64,000 nt of DNA from the NCBI GenBank assembly GCA_949710005.1, contig OX453272.1, forward strand, positions 15,161,088-15,225,087, given 5' to 3'. Under the pieces are notes generated by a model. It searched no databases and was not told where the DNA came from. It was given only the letters and a program-made list of their open reading frames with translations. The DNA comes from Ricordea florida (taxonomy: Eukaryota; Cnidaria; Anthozoa; Corallimorpharia; Ricordeidae). Positions 44,955-54,122 of the stretch are shown here, in pieces (within the stretch, counting starts at the first letter, position 1; each line of letters opens with the position of its first letter). A program made the translations under genes and the position numbers.

Positions 44955-47900
44955 ATGGACCAATTAAATAATTTGAATACAAAACAATTAAGTTCTCTAC
45001 TTTCGTGGTATAAAATTCAAGGTAGATCAAAAATGACTACTAAATATGAAAAAATTCAAGCATTGGGTAATATACCTGAAATAATTAATAATGTGCAACA
45101 AATAGTTGATAATATTCGAGAAATTATTACATCGATAAATAATACGCCAAATAGAAGAGAAAACGAACCACAACCTCCTCTTCCAATTCCCCGCGTTACA
45201 ACACCTACAATTAGAAATACTAAAACACCCAAACTTTTTATTCCAACTACAACACAAATGCCGGGAACCCCTCCCGGTTCACCAGATCGATATAGGCCAG
45301 GAACACCACCAGGTTCTCCACCAACAAAACCTAAAAAGTCATCAAGAAAACCACAACCACTTAAAAATACAAAAACAAAACAAACTCCTTTTATGGGAAA
45401 TATATTAAACAAGTTTTGGGATTTTGTAAAACCATATATTCCTGAAAAAGTAAAAAATAAAACAGAAGAATTAGCTAAAAATTTTATAGAAAGATATAAA
45501 AAAGTAAATGAAACTCGCTCAGTGAAAAATAAACCCAAAGAAATAAAACCGCCACCTAAAAGAGATTATGAGAAGGAAGGTGCTAAACCTAAAACAAAAA
45601 GAAATGATAAAAAAGAAAATGAAGAAGATTTTACTCCAAAAGAATATGAATCAGCTATAAAAGGTAATTATATAAGTTATAGGATTGAAGGAAATAAAAA
45701 GAATGATGAAAAGGCATTCTTACATAAAATCAAACCAAAAGTTATAAATTTAATTAAAGATAGAGTGAAAAAACAAAGTTCATTAAAGACAAAATTTATA
45801 TTTTCGTTCATGTTCAAAAGAAAAAATTTGGATACTGGGGAAATTGAATACTGTGATGCTTGCTTTCCTTCTGTAAAATCTGAAATTGTTCTTGAAGCAA
45901 CAGATTTATCAGAATTATTTGATAGATTAATAAATGAACAACTTAGATTATTTGAAGAATTTTTACGTAATAAATCTGGCTGGGTATTCGATCATGTACT
46001 ATTTTTTGATATCTTTATCGATCGTTTTGTTCCTCTTTTAGGTGGGTCTTATATTCCTCTACCACCAGAATTAGAAAAAAAGAAAGCAATTACTAACCCA
46101 AAAAATAAGAAAGATAAAAAATGTTTCAAGCACTATATAACTGAGGCTGTATATCCAAGGAAGAAAAACCGACATAGAGTAAATAAAGAGTTGGAAGAAA
46201 ACTCTAAGAATTTTAATTGGAGTGGAATTAATTTTCCAGTTTCATTACAAGATATTACTACGTTTGAAGATCAAAATGATTATGATATTGCTATATTTGG
46301 ATATGATAAGAAAATTGGAGTATATCCTATAAAAAGAAGTAGGAAACGAGGATTTAAATTGATTAGATTACTTTTATTAACTGAAGAAAAAGATGAAGAA
46401 AAAGATGAAGAAAAAGATGAAGAAAAAGATGAAGAAATAAATAAACACTATTGCTTAATAAATGATATTAGCAGGCTTATATCTAAACAAGTTAGTAAAC
46501 GTAAATGTAAGATGTACTTTTGTGATAATTGTTTACACTCTTTTCACTTAAAAAGAACATTAGAAAAACACGAAGGATATTGTTATTTATACAATGAAGC
46601 TAGGATTGATATGCTAAAAGATAAAGATGGTGAACCCTGCTTTATTTCTTTTAAAAATTTTGTGAAAAAAATGAGAATACCTTTTCTTGCATATGTTGAC
46701 TTTGAGTCTATTTTAGAAAAAATCAAAAAAAATTGCTACCTAAATAAGAATAAAAGTTTTACTAATAAATACCAAAGACACAAACCAATTTCATTCGGAT
46801 GTTATATTAAGAGTTTTAATGAAAAAATATGTAAATCCAGATTTTATAGATATACAGCTAAATCACCCAACGATGATGTAGCACAGAAATTTGTAGAATA
46901 TATAGAAGCAGAATTTAAGAAAATTTATAAAAATTGTATAAGTTATAATGTAAAAAGATTTAAAAAATTTAATAAGAAAATGATGACAGAAAATGATGAA
47001 ATAAACTATAAAAATGCAACTAATTGTCATATCTGTGAAAAAGAATTGGGTGAAGATAAGGTAATAGACCACTGTCATCTTACAGGAAAGTATAGAGGCG
47101 CCGCTCATAAAGAATGTAACTTAAATTATAAGATCCCAAAATTCTTTCCTGTCATAATTCACAATCTATCAGGATATGATTCTCATCTATTTATTAATAA
47201 CCTCAGTAAAACAGAAGGTAAAATAAAAATTATACCTAATAATGAGGAAAAGTATATTTCTTTCTCAAAAGAGATTGTAGTTGATACCTTTAAAGATAAA
47301 GAAAGTGGTGAGATGAAAGATGTTAAGAGAGATATCAGATTCATAGATTCATTCAAATTTATGCAAACCGGCCTTAGTAGTTTAGTTGATAATCTTAAAA
47401 AATGTGGAAAGTGCGAGGCCTGCAAACCATTGGATTGTATGAAGAGATACATAGAAGATGAAAAGATTGTTCCGTATAAAGGTATTGGTAATTGTGAAAA
47501 ATGTAATAATTGTTTATTAGCAAAAAGTAAGTGTCTTTCTCCAAAAGATGAGAAATTAACTGAAACGAAAAAGAAATTTGGAGATAAGATGTATTTAATG
47601 TTGAGAAAGGGTGTATTCCCATATGATTGGCTTGATGATTTTGAGAAACTAAATGAAACCCAACTTCCACCAAAGGAAGCGTTTTACTCAAAACTTAACG
47701 GTAAAGATATTTCAGAAGAAGATTACCAACATGCTAAAAAGGTATGGAAAACTTTTAATATGAAAACAATGCGAGATTACCTTGATCTATATCTCAAGTC
47801 AGATGTGCTACTATTAGCGGATGTATTTGAAAACTTTAGAGATGTTTGTCAAAATAACTATGGATTAGATCCCGCTTGGTATTATACATCACCTGGACTA

Positions 47901-49301
47901 GCTTGGGATGCTATGTTAAAGTTAACTGGTGTTAAATTGGAGATGATAATTGACATTGATATGCTAAATATGATTGAGAAAGGTGTTAGAGGGGGTATAT
48001 CTCAGATATCAAATAGATATGCTAAAGCTAACAACCCATACATGAGTGAATATTTTCCTAACCTAGTTACAAATTATATAGAATATTTAGATAGAAACAA
48101 CTTATATGGTGAAGCAATGAGTAAACCACTACCTACTCATGGTTTAAAATGGATGAGTAAAGAAGAGCTTGAAAATTGGAGAAATATGCCATGTATAGTG
48201 GAGGCTAATATGGAATATCCAAAACACCTTCATGATTTACATAGTGACTATCCGCTAGCTCCTGAGAGAATTAAGGTTAATGGGGTTGATAAATTGATAC
48301 CAAACTTAAAAAATAAGGAAAAGTATGTAGTTCACCGAGAAACTCTAAAAAAATATGAAAGTCTAGGATTAAAAGTAACAAAAATTCATAGAGGCATTAA
48401 ATTCGAAGAGTCATCGTGGTTAAAACCTTACATTGATTTAAATACTGAATTTAGGGCTAATGCAAAGAATGATTTTGAAAAAGAATTCTTCAAACTTATG
48501 AATAACTCTGTATTTGGGAAAACTATGGAAAATCTTAGAAAAAGGGTAGATATACGATTGGTTACGAATGAGAAAGATGCAAAAAAATTAATATCAAAAG
48601 CTAACTATAATCGTCGTACTATTTTTTCTGAAAATCTTATGGCCGTTCATATGAATATAACACATATAAAATACAATAAACCTATTTACTTAGGAATGTG
48701 TATTTTGGATATAAGTAAAGCAATAATGTATGACTTTCATTATAATTATATCAAAGCAAAATATGGTGAAAAAGCTAAATTACTTATGACAGATACAGAT
48801 AGTCTTGTATATGATATAGTAACAGAGGATTTCTATAAGGATATAAGTTCAGATGTTAGAGAGATTTTTGATACAAGTAATTATCCTAAAAATCATCCAT
48901 CAGGTATTGAGACGGGTGTAAACAAAAAATTAATTGGTAAGTTTAAAGATGAAGCTGGTGGTAAAATAATAGCTGAATTTGTTGGTCTACGAGCTAAGCT
49001 ATACGCTTTTAGGATGGATGGTGGTAAAGAGATAAAAAAGGATAAAGGAATGAAAAAATCAGTTGTAGAAAATAACATATCATTTTATGATTACAAGGAA
49101 TGTTTAGAAAATAAAGTTAAGCAGATGAGGGAGATGGAAGTAATTAGAAGTTATAAGCACGTTATTTATACTGAAACTGTTAATAAAGTTGCACTATCTG
49201 CTGATGATGATAAGAGAATCATTTGTAAAGATGGAAAACATACTCTTCCATATGGACATTATCTTTCAGAAACAAAATTAGGAGGCAGCTCGGTATCATA
49301 A
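44955..49301 (+). CDS. polB: Protein-primed DNA polymerase B (pPolB)
   Basis: 1448 residues from ATG 44955; an in-frame TTG at 44931 is disfavoured because it lies only 9 bp from the promoter box. It replicates the element's linear DNA by protein priming. The order is: SAP/Rho_N-like N-terminus (GRSKM), Pro-rich linker, conserved N-terminal Polinton domain (SGWVFDHVLFFDIF), a (DEEK)n stretch, a C2H2-like finger CDNCLHSFHLKRTLEKH (about 521), ExoI YVDFES (about 580), an EndoVII-like zinc motif CHICEKEL...CHLTGKYRG (about 690), ExoII HNLSGYDSH (about 735), ExoIII YLKSDVLL (about 946), PolA DRNNLYG (about 1042), PolB NNSVFGK (about 1182), PolC TDTDSLVY (about 1278) and KLY (about 1346). All exonuclease and polymerase acidic residues are present. 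The 3' end overlaps the convergent integrase gene by 43 bp, adding a short tail after the usual GHY end. Confidence 0.97.
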   Translation: MDQLNNLNTKQLSSLLSWYKIQGRSKMTTKYEKIQALGNIPEIINNVQQIVDNIREIITSINNTPNRRENEPQPPLPIPRVTTPTIRNTKTPKLFIPTTTQMPGTPPGSPDRYRPGTPPGSPPTKPKKSSRKPQPLKNTKTKQTPFMGNILNKFWDFVKPYIPEKVKNKTEELAKNFIERYKKVNETRSVKNKPKEIKPPPKRDYEKEGAKPKTKRNDKKENEEDFTPKEYESAIKGNYISYRIEGNKKNDEKAFLHKIKPKVINLIKDRVKKQSSLKTKFIFSFMFKRKNLDTGEIEYCDACFPSVKSEIVLEATDLSELFDRLINEQLRLFEEFLRNKSGWVFDHVLFFDIFIDRFVPLLGGSYIPLPPELEKKKAITNPKNKKDKKCFKHYITEAVYPRKKNRHRVNKELEENSKNFNWSGINFPVSLQDITTFEDQNDYDIAIFGYDKKIGVYPIKRSRKRGFKLIRLLLLTEEKDEEKDEEKDEEKDEEINKHYCLINDISRLISKQVSKRKCKMYFCDNCLHSFHLKRTLEKHEGYCYLYNEARIDMLKDKDGEPCFISFKNFVKKMRIPFLAYVDFESILEKIKKNCYLNKNKSFTNKYQRHKPISFGCYIKSFNEKICKSRFYRYTAKSPNDDVAQKFVEYIEAEFKKIYKNCISYNVKRFKKFNKKMMTENDEINYKNATNCHICEKELGEDKVIDHCHLTGKYRGAAHKECNLNYKIPKFFPVIIHNLSGYDSHLFINNLSKTEGKIKIIPNNEEKYISFSKEIVVDTFKDKESGEMKDVKRDIRFIDSFKFMQTGLSSLVDNLKKCGKCEACKPLDCMKRYIEDEKIVPYKGIGNCEKCNNCLLAKSKCLSPKDEKLTETKKKFGDKMYLMLRKGVFPYDWLDDFEKLNETQLPPKEAFYSKLNGKDISEEDYQHAKKVWKTFNMKTMRDYLDLYLKSDVLLLADVFENFRDVCQNNYGLDPAWYYTSPGLAWDAMLKLTGVKLEMIIDIDMLNMIEKGVRGGISQISNRYAKANNPYMSEYFPNLVTNYIEYLDRNNLYGEAMSKPLPTHGLKWMSKEELENWRNMPCIVEANMEYPKHLHDLHSDYPLAPERIKVNGVDKLIPNLKNKEKYVVHRETLKKYESLGLKVTKIHRGIKFEESSWLKPYIDLNTEFRANAKNDFEKEFFKLMNNSVFGKTMENLRKRVDIRLVTNEKDAKKLISKANYNRRTIFSENLMAVHMNITHIKYNKPIYLGMCILDISKAIMYDFHYNYIKAKYGEKAKLLMTDTDSLVYDIVTEDFYKDISSDVREIFDTSNYPKNHPSGIETGVNKKLIGKFKDEAGGKIIAEFVGLRAKLYAFRMDGGKEIKKDKGMKKSVVENNISFYDYKECLENKVKQMREMEVIRSYKHVIYTETVNKVALSADDDKRIICKDGKHTLPYGHYLSETKLGGSSVS
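46384..46437 (+). repeat. 12 bp tandem repeat inside polB
   Basis: Four-plus copies of GAAGAAAAAGAT encode EEKDEEKD...; probably a slippage-prone linker between the N-terminal domain and the zinc finger. Confidence 0.9.
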
Positions 49302-50356
49302 GGAATAACTTGTAATTCTTCTCTAACAAATCCTAGTCTTGGTCCATCCGTCAAATAATATAAAACTGGTTGATTAGGTGAAATAACACTTCTAGAAATA
49401 TCATAAACTTTGATACTCCAAATAGGATCAGTAGCTCGTCTTTTTTCACCACCTTCAAGTTCCCCAGGAGATAATAAATATCTAACTTTAACACCAGGTA
49501 TTATCCTAACCTCATCAACTCCCACCACACGTTTGTAATTTTTAGTTTCAATATCAACCTCTTTCAGTTTTATAGCTTTATCAGGTTCTTTACCAGTTAT
49601 TCTCGTTGGTGTATTATTCAAAGTTTTTATAATATCTGGTAATCTTTTCGCCCATACTCTAGACCTTTCATCACTGATCATTTCTTGGGCATATTGATGA
49701 CTAAATAATCTTTCACCTAATATTCTGTTTGCTCTTTCAACAAATGCTTGAGCTCTATGATTTCCAGCTTCACTTCTCTGTATTTTCACATTATGATAAT
49801 TCATAAGTTTTGTAACCTCACCCATAAATTCTTTTCCTGGATCAACCATTAATGTTTTAGGATATTTTAACTTCCTGGAATGTATTTTTTCAAAAGCATT
49901 TGAAATTTCTCGACTTTCTTTTGAGGTTAATGGTTCAGCATCTTTATATCTAGAAGCAACATCAACCACAACTAATGCATATTTATATGTTTTTCTTCCA
50001 ACTCTATCATGCGGTAAAAATAATAAATCTGCTTGGTGAATTTGATTCGGTTTATTCACAGTCCAGTGAGGTCTAGGTATATATTTAGGGGCTGGAAGAT
50101 AGATTTGCCATATTGCTTGTTTTTGTAACCATTGTTTTGCATAATTTTCACTTACTTTTGCTTTTTCAGCTAATTTATTAATCGCAGAATATCCTTTCCA
50201 ATATCCCTCAGTTGAATAATATATCCGACTCAAAGTCGGGCCCGGCTTCACTTCGTGGGAGGGCTTGCTTCGCGGCCCGAAGGGTCTTGCCCGATCCGCC
50301 GATTTTTTCGATCCGCCGAAGGCGGGGAGAGCTTTGCTCGATAAGGTAGAACTCAT
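49259..50356 (-). CDS. int: Retrovirus-like integrase (rve, D,D35E)
   Basis: 365 residues from ATG 50356. It should cut and join the element's ends to host DNA. The catalytic triad is D110 (HQADLLFL), D172 (VDPGKEF) and E207 (FVERANR); the D172-E207 distance is exactly 35. A helical N-terminal segment (residues 50-80) precedes the core. The C-terminus has an SH3/chromo-like region ending GPRLGFVREELQVIP, typical of Polinton integrases. No HHCC zinc finger is visible. Residues about 5-40 are encoded by a GC-rich hairpin-like insert unlike the rest of the element, so the native N-terminus may be shorter. It is convergent with polB (43 bp overlap) and divergent from the capsid gene with only 34 bp between start codons. 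Confidence 0.95.
   Translation of the reverse strand: MSSTLSSKALPAFGGSKKSADRARPFGPRSKPSHEVKPGPTLSRIYYSTEGYWKGYSAINKLAEKAKVSENYAKQWLQKQAIWQIYLPAPKYIPRPHWTVNKPNQIHQADLLFLPHDRVGRKTYKYALVVVDVASRYKDAEPLTSKESREISNAFEKIHSRKLKYPKTLMVDPGKEFMGEVTKLMNYHNVKIQRSEAGNHRAQAFVERANRILGERLFSHQYAQEMISDERSRVWAKRLPDIIKTLNNTPTRITGKEPDKAIKLKEVDIETKNYKRVVGVDEVRIIPGVKVRYLLSPGELEGGEKRRATDPIWSIKVYDISRSVISPNQPVLYYLTDGPRLGFVREELQVIPYDTELPPNFVSER
50228..50345. repeat. GC-rich palindromic insert within integrase 5' end
   Basis: Contains CGTGGGAGGGCTTGCTTCGC, GGGTCTTGCCCGATCCGCC and GATCCGCCGAAGGCGGGG. Shares TGGGAGGGCTT and TGCCCGATCC with 55770-55795. Confidence 0.75.
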
Positions 50357-50363
50357 TTAAAGA
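50356..50363 (+). promoter_or_regulatory. TTTAAAGA box, capsid gene; divergent promoter
   Basis: 35 bp upstream of capsid ATG 50391. On the minus strand a TTATAAGA variant (50375-50382) lies 26 bp upstream of the integrase start. Both genes must be driven from this 34 bp gap and their own 5' codons. Confidence 0.6.
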
Positions 50364-50390
50364 TTAACCAAAGTATCTTATAAATCAAAT

Positions 50391-51629
50391 ATGACGTCTG
50401 AAAAAATTAATCCAAACAGAATTCCACGAGAGCCATTTGGTTTGAAAGCGGAATCAACACTTAATCGAATTACTCTCAATCCATCCTCAGCTAGCCCTGG
50501 AGAAACATTATATATAAATATTCCAAAACTTTCTGAGAATTTAGTACTTGTACCTGGAAGTGTATCTCTACTATTTAACTTGGATGTTGGCGGGCATGCT
50601 AATAACACACTTGTAAATAATGTAGGTAGTAATCTTGTATCTAGACTTAGGGTTCTTTTTGGTGGTGAAACATTACAAGATACTCAAAGATATGATCTAT
50701 TTCAAACCTATCATGACTTATTCTTAACAGATGAAGAACGTGAAGATAGATTAAAACAAGGCATTTCTTCTGAAAATATGAGGAAGCTAAGGACAAATGC
50801 GGGTGATAAGAAAACACAAGATGTTAAGGAAGAGGCTCTTTCAAAAGTGCACAACACCAAATATCGTATACCACTAAACCATCCTATTTTAAACGATCAT
50901 GGAGTTTTCTATCCAAAAGCACTAGATCATCATCTAATCTTTGAGATTACACTTGCTCCAATTAATGATATTGTTGTTTATTCTGACACTACTAAAACCC
51001 CAACATATTCAATCAAAAACCTTGAGTTAGAATATTCTTCCATTTCAAGTGAATACTTGGCTCGTGAGGCTCAGGCAGCTTATCAAGTTGGTAAAGGATT
51101 CTTTTATGAAAATGTCACTCTACATAAAACTTTTACCTTTTCTATAGGTGGTGATGGTGTTATAAATCAGCATATTAATCTACCTAGAAGATCAATGACA
51201 GGAATATTATGTTTGTTTACATTACCAATCACAGCAGGAGCACGCAACTCTGAGAATTTTTACAATCCAGGTATAACCTCGATTAATATAGATGTTGATG
51301 GTGTACCAAATCGTTTATACTCTAAGGGTATGATACCATCAGATCTATGGGAGTCAGTAAAGAAACGTTTTGAAAAGACTGAAAAGAGGTGGTCAGTAAA
51401 GGAAAAAGATTTTTATGCTGATAAGTTTGCTCTTTGGGTTGATATGAGAACTCACCCTGATAATGGTATTCATGGCGGTGGTCTAGCATTAAACAATACA
51501 CAAGATGGAGTAAAACTAGAGATTAAAAGAAAACAAAGTGGATCTGGTACTATAACCTGTCATATGTTTGTTGTGGCTGATGCAATGATGGAAATAATGA
51601 ATTCGGGTTTAAGATCAATTAAGTACTGA
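50391..51629 (+). CDS. MCP: Major capsid protein candidate (double jelly-roll, hexon-like)
   Basis: 412 residues with no membrane segment. It is the expected main building block of a Polinton/adintovirus virion. Supporting features are position directly before the packaging ATPase, length near that of adintoviral hexons, and a beta-rich sequence with segments such as LYINIPKLSENLVLVPGSVS, FEITLAPINDIVVY and KLEIKRKQSGSGTITCHMFV. Polinton capsid proteins commonly begin with such a STLNRI...P..LYI layout. The C-terminus ends GLRSIKY. No catalytic motif is expected. The assignment combines family knowledge and gene order; structure prediction would settle the two jelly rolls. Confidence 0.85.
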   Translation: MTSEKINPNRIPREPFGLKAESTLNRITLNPSSASPGETLYINIPKLSENLVLVPGSVSLLFNLDVGGHANNTLVNNVGSNLVSRLRVLFGGETLQDTQRYDLFQTYHDLFLTDEEREDRLKQGISSENMRKLRTNAGDKKTQDVKEEALSKVHNTKYRIPLNHPILNDHGVFYPKALDHHLIFEITLAPINDIVVYSDTTKTPTYSIKNLELEYSSISSEYLAREAQAAYQVGKGFFYENVTLHKTFTFSIGGDGVINQHINLPRRSMTGILCLFTLPITAGARNSENFYNPGITSINIDVDGVPNRLYSKGMIPSDLWESVKKRFEKTEKRWSVKEKDFYADKFALWVDMRTHPDNGIHGGGLALNNTQDGVKLEIKRKQSGSGTITCHMFVVADAMMEIMNSGLRSIKY

Positions 51630-51660
51630 CTTAAAAAACCTTATGTTATGATACAAAATC

Positions 51661-52287
51661 ATGGAAGAACTACGAGAAAAATTACCATTCCATTGTATTA
51701 TAACTGGACCAACAAATTGTGGGAAAACAAAGTATCTCATTGAACAGCTTAGAGGACCATTCCGAAAAGTGTTTGATTACATTGTTCTAATATGCCCAAC
51801 TTATTCTAAAAATAAAACCTATCATAATTTTGCTAATAAAGATAAACATTTCTATGTATTATCACCCGATGCAAGTAACATTGATGAGATTAATGAATTG
51901 TTAACTGATTGTCAAACTTTATTCTCTGGAACAAATACATTAATAATTTTAGATGATTGTGCTGTTTCGAATGATCTGAAGAAACGATCGAACAAGTTTA
52001 TAGATTTAGCATTCTCTGGAAGACATCATGGATTATCAGTGTGGGTTCTCACTCAGCAATTAACATCGATAGCAAAACCATTCCGAGAAAATGTGGCTTG
52101 TGTTGTTTCATTCCATAATCCATCACAAAAGGGTATGAAGATGCTTTTAGAAGATTATGGAGGTGATTTAGACTCTGAAACTAGTAAAAAGTTTGTACAA
52201 CTCCTGAAAACTGAAAAATATTCTAGACTGTGTTTATCTTTACGTCACCCATTTAATTGCTATTTGGAGATTCCTGAAGTGATTTAA
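51661..52287 (+). CDS. A32/FtsK-HerA-type DNA packaging ATPase
   Basis: 208 residues, 31 bp downstream of the capsid gene. It should power DNA loading into the capsid. Walker A GPTNCGKT at 16-23, Walker B TLIILDDC at 93-100 (D98, D99) and a downstream VWVLTQQ (127-133) with the polar residue typical of HerA/FtsK-type packaging ATPases. Length fits the compact Polinton/A32 family (about 200-250). The upstream box is weak (CTTAAAAAA, about 32 bp before ATG). Confidence 0.93.
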   Translation: MEELREKLPFHCIITGPTNCGKTKYLIEQLRGPFRKVFDYIVLICPTYSKNKTYHNFANKDKHFYVLSPDASNIDEINELLTDCQTLFSGTNTLIILDDCAVSNDLKKRSNKFIDLAFSGRHHGLSVWVLTQQLTSIAKPFRENVACVVSFHNPSQKGMKMLLEDYGGDLDSETSKKFVQLLKTEKYSRLCLSLRHPFNCYLEIPEVI

Positions 52288-52312
52288 AAATAATCCATCT
52301 ATTATCACAAAG

Positions 52313-52882
52313 ATGACAAGCGTTGAAGATTATATTGAAGAAGAAAAAACCGGAGGAAAGACAGAGGTAAAAGATGTTGTAAAAGATAATGATGAACTTG
52401 AAATAAAACAAGAATCACTAGCTATTCTAGCAGCTCTTGGAACCACAAAAGAGTATTTAGGTATTGATATGAGCCTAGGTGATATAAAAAAATTATCAGT
52501 GAAAGATGTTGATAAATATTATAATCGATACCAGGCAGTATTGGGCAAGAAAATTAGTGGTGGGTTAGTAGATTCATCACTTCAATTAATTTCTAAAGTT
52601 ATTTCTTACATGGTTCCTGTAGATGATATAGAATCTCTTTGTGATGATTTGAAGAATGATGATTTAGTTAATCGTGAACTAACAAACATTGTAGGGCTCT
52701 TAGCATTGAAAGCAGGAAGATTGGCAGCACTTGCTAGCGGGCTATTCCAGGTTGCTAAACACGTTAAATTCAACAAAATTCAACAATTTACAAGTACAAC
52801 TGAGCATAAAATACAAGAGGTTTCAAGCATGACTGAGCAGGCTACTAAGCAAGATGCTAATGGGTATGATACTGTTTACTAA
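52313..52882 (+). CDS. Hypothetical Polinton protein, 189 residues
   Basis: Acidic N-terminus (residues 1-35), then helical segments with KLSVKDVDKYYNRYQAVLGK and a hydrophobic patch VGLLALKAGRLAALASGLFQ near residue 135. The C-terminus is Gln/Thr-rich and ends GYDTVY. Placed directly after the ATPase, so it may be a virion or assembly protein. A TTTAAAAA variant box lies 30 bp upstream. No family was recognised. Confidence 0.75.
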   Translation: MTSVEDYIEEEKTGGKTEVKDVVKDNDELEIKQESLAILAALGTTKEYLGIDMSLGDIKKLSVKDVDKYYNRYQAVLGKKISGGLVDSSLQLISKVISYMVPVDDIESLCDDLKNDDLVNRELTNIVGLLALKAGRLAALASGLFQVAKHVKFNKIQQFTSTTEHKIQEVSSMTEQATKQDANGYDTVY

Positions 52883-52897
52883 TCAGTCCTAAAGGAG

Positions 52898-52905
52898 TCT
52901 AAAGA
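52898..52905 (+). promoter_or_regulatory. TCTAAAGA box
   Basis: Within CCTAAAGGAGTCTAAAGATT. 30 bp upstream of ATG 52928, which favours that start over the in-frame ATG at 52913 (15 bp). Confidence 0.6.
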
Positions 52906-52927
52906 TTTCTTAATGATATGTAAAATA

Positions 52928-53365
52928 ATGTCTGAAGAAGTTGTTGAGCAAATTACTAGAGATCATCCAAAAGAAGACCAAAAAACTGAGGTTGTTTCTT
53001 CAAAAAAGAGGGAGAAAGATCCTAAAAAAGTCGCTGCTGGTAAGAAATTAGCTGAATATAATAAAAAAGCAAAAGAAGCATTAGCTAGGGAAATGAAACG
53101 AGAAAAGGAACAAGCGGAGATTAAACGGGAAGAAGAGCAAAATGAAAATACAGAAAGTGAGTCTAAAGCGTGGCTTCCAGAGCTATCTTTTACAACCGTA
53201 TTATCAATTGTTGGAATAGGGTTTACAGCATTTGATATGTTTATGAGATATTATAAAAACAGAATACCTGATTTATCGCAAGTTCCTCAAATACCACAAC
53301 CACCCACACAACCATCAAATATACTACCACAACCGATAGATCGACCAAAAATTGGAATGATGTAA
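52928..53365 (+). CDS. Lys/Glu-rich membrane-anchored protein, 145 residues
   Basis: Start chosen at 52928 (MSEEVVEQ) by promoter spacing. A highly charged coiled-coil region (residues 15-75, AKEALAREMKREKEQAEIKR) is followed by one membrane segment (FTTVLSIVGIGFTAFDMFM, about 88-108) and a Pro-rich tail (VPQIPQPPTQPSNILPQP). The layout suits a virion membrane or scaffold protein, but the function is unknown. Confidence 0.75.
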   Translation: MSEEVVEQITRDHPKEDQKTEVVSSKKREKDPKKVAAGKKLAEYNKKAKEALAREMKREKEQAEIKREEEQNENTESESKAWLPELSFTTVLSIVGIGFTAFDMFMRYYKNRIPDLSQVPQIPQPPTQPSNILPQPIDRPKIGMM

Positions 53366-53416
53366 TTTCAGCGTAGCTGGCCGGCAAAACCGATTTTATT
53401 TTCATCCCTAAAGGGG

Positions 53417-53424
53417 TCTAAAGA
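53417..53424 (+). promoter_or_regulatory. TCTAAAGA box
   Basis: 33 bp upstream of ATG 53450. About 30 bp around it (CCTAAAGGGGTCTAAAGATT) duplicate the promoter of the preceding gene. Confidence 0.65.
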
Positions 53425-53449
53425 TTTCTTACTGATGTAGTAAAAAATC

Positions 53450-53668
53450 ATGTCAAACGAAAACAAACTTGTGAAAACTGTTACTGATTCTGCAGTACTT
53501 ATCGGATTAGCGGCTGGTGTTGGTTATGTAGCTAAAAAAGCTATGAAAGAATCATTTATGAACGACCCATCCTCAAGTATTACAAGTTATGCAAAATGGG
53601 TAGCTGTATTGTCGGGTAGTATGTATCTAAAAACATATTTAGAGGATCAAAAGATTTTACCAAATTAA
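53450..53668 (+). CDS. Small membrane protein, 72 residues
   Basis: Two hydrophobic stretches: SAVLIGLAAGVGYVAKKA (about 14-31) and YAKWVAVLSGSMYLKTYL (about 47-64). Function unknown; it is one of a cluster of short membrane proteins after the ATPase gene. Confidence 0.7.
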   Translation: MSNENKLVKTVTDSAVLIGLAAGVGYVAKKAMKESFMNDPSSSITSYAKWVAVLSGSMYLKTYLEDQKILPN

Positions 53669-53678
53669 GGAATAAAAA

Positions 53679-54071
53679 ATGGCAGCAATAGCAATGATGA
53701 TTGGTGGAGCTATATTGAATGCAACTACTTTCGTTGGCGGATCATATCTTGCAAAATATCTATCAGGAGATAAAACAGATACAGAAAAAATACGACACGA
53801 TAAAGCAATGGAAAAATATCAAAGAGATTACGCTGAATATCAGGAAAAAAGACAGAAACTAATTGATTGGAAAATGCAACAAAAAGAAGAAAAATATCAA
53901 GCATCAAAAAATATTTCAAAAACAAATGAAGCTTTTGAATTATATAGTCAAATGCATGAGCCAAAATTCTCTGATTATTATAGACCAAGTGATAATCAAA
54001 AGACGGGGGAAATGTTATATGTTGGTGGCGGTATGTTGGCGCTGGGTTACACAGTTAGTAAATTCTTTTAG
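53679..54071 (+). CDS. Membrane protein with charged core, 130 residues
   Basis: Hydrophobic N-terminus AIAMMIGGAILNATTFVGGS, a long Lys/Gln/Tyr-rich helical middle (about 30-90) and a C-terminal hydrophobic segment (MLYVGGGMLALGYTVSKFF). It starts 11 bp after the preceding gene, and its TCAAAAGA box (53647-53654) lies inside that gene. The family was not recognised. Confidence 0.75.
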   Translation: MAAIAMMIGGAILNATTFVGGSYLAKYLSGDKTDTEKIRHDKAMEKYQRDYAEYQEKRQKLIDWKMQQKEEKYQASKNISKTNEAFELYSQMHEPKFSDYYRPSDNQKTGEMLYVGGGMLALGYTVSKFF

Positions 54072-54091
54072 AAAAGTGTGTGCTTTGCACG

Positions 54092-54099
54092 TTTAAAGA
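54092..54099 (+). promoter_or_regulatory. TTTAAAGA box
   Basis: 31 bp upstream of ATG 54123; followed by TTTCTTACT as at 53425-53433. Confidence 0.65.
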
Positions 54100-54122
54100 T
54101 TTCTTACTAATTGGTAAAAATC

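Larger units (their letters stand above)
44629..44974 (+). repeat. Left terminal inverted repeat (346 bp)
   Basis: Matches 60045-60390 in inverted orientation with one substitution (near 44949). It includes the promoter box and the first codons of the polymerase gene. Three pairs of AAGTCTTG/ATGTCTTGG-type words are spaced exactly 11 bp: starts 44694/44705, 44747/44758 and 44796/44807. Confidence 0.97.

Noticed and set aside
45056..45538. 160-residue minus-strand frame
   Set aside because: It is opposite the Pro-rich linker of polB and has no motif.
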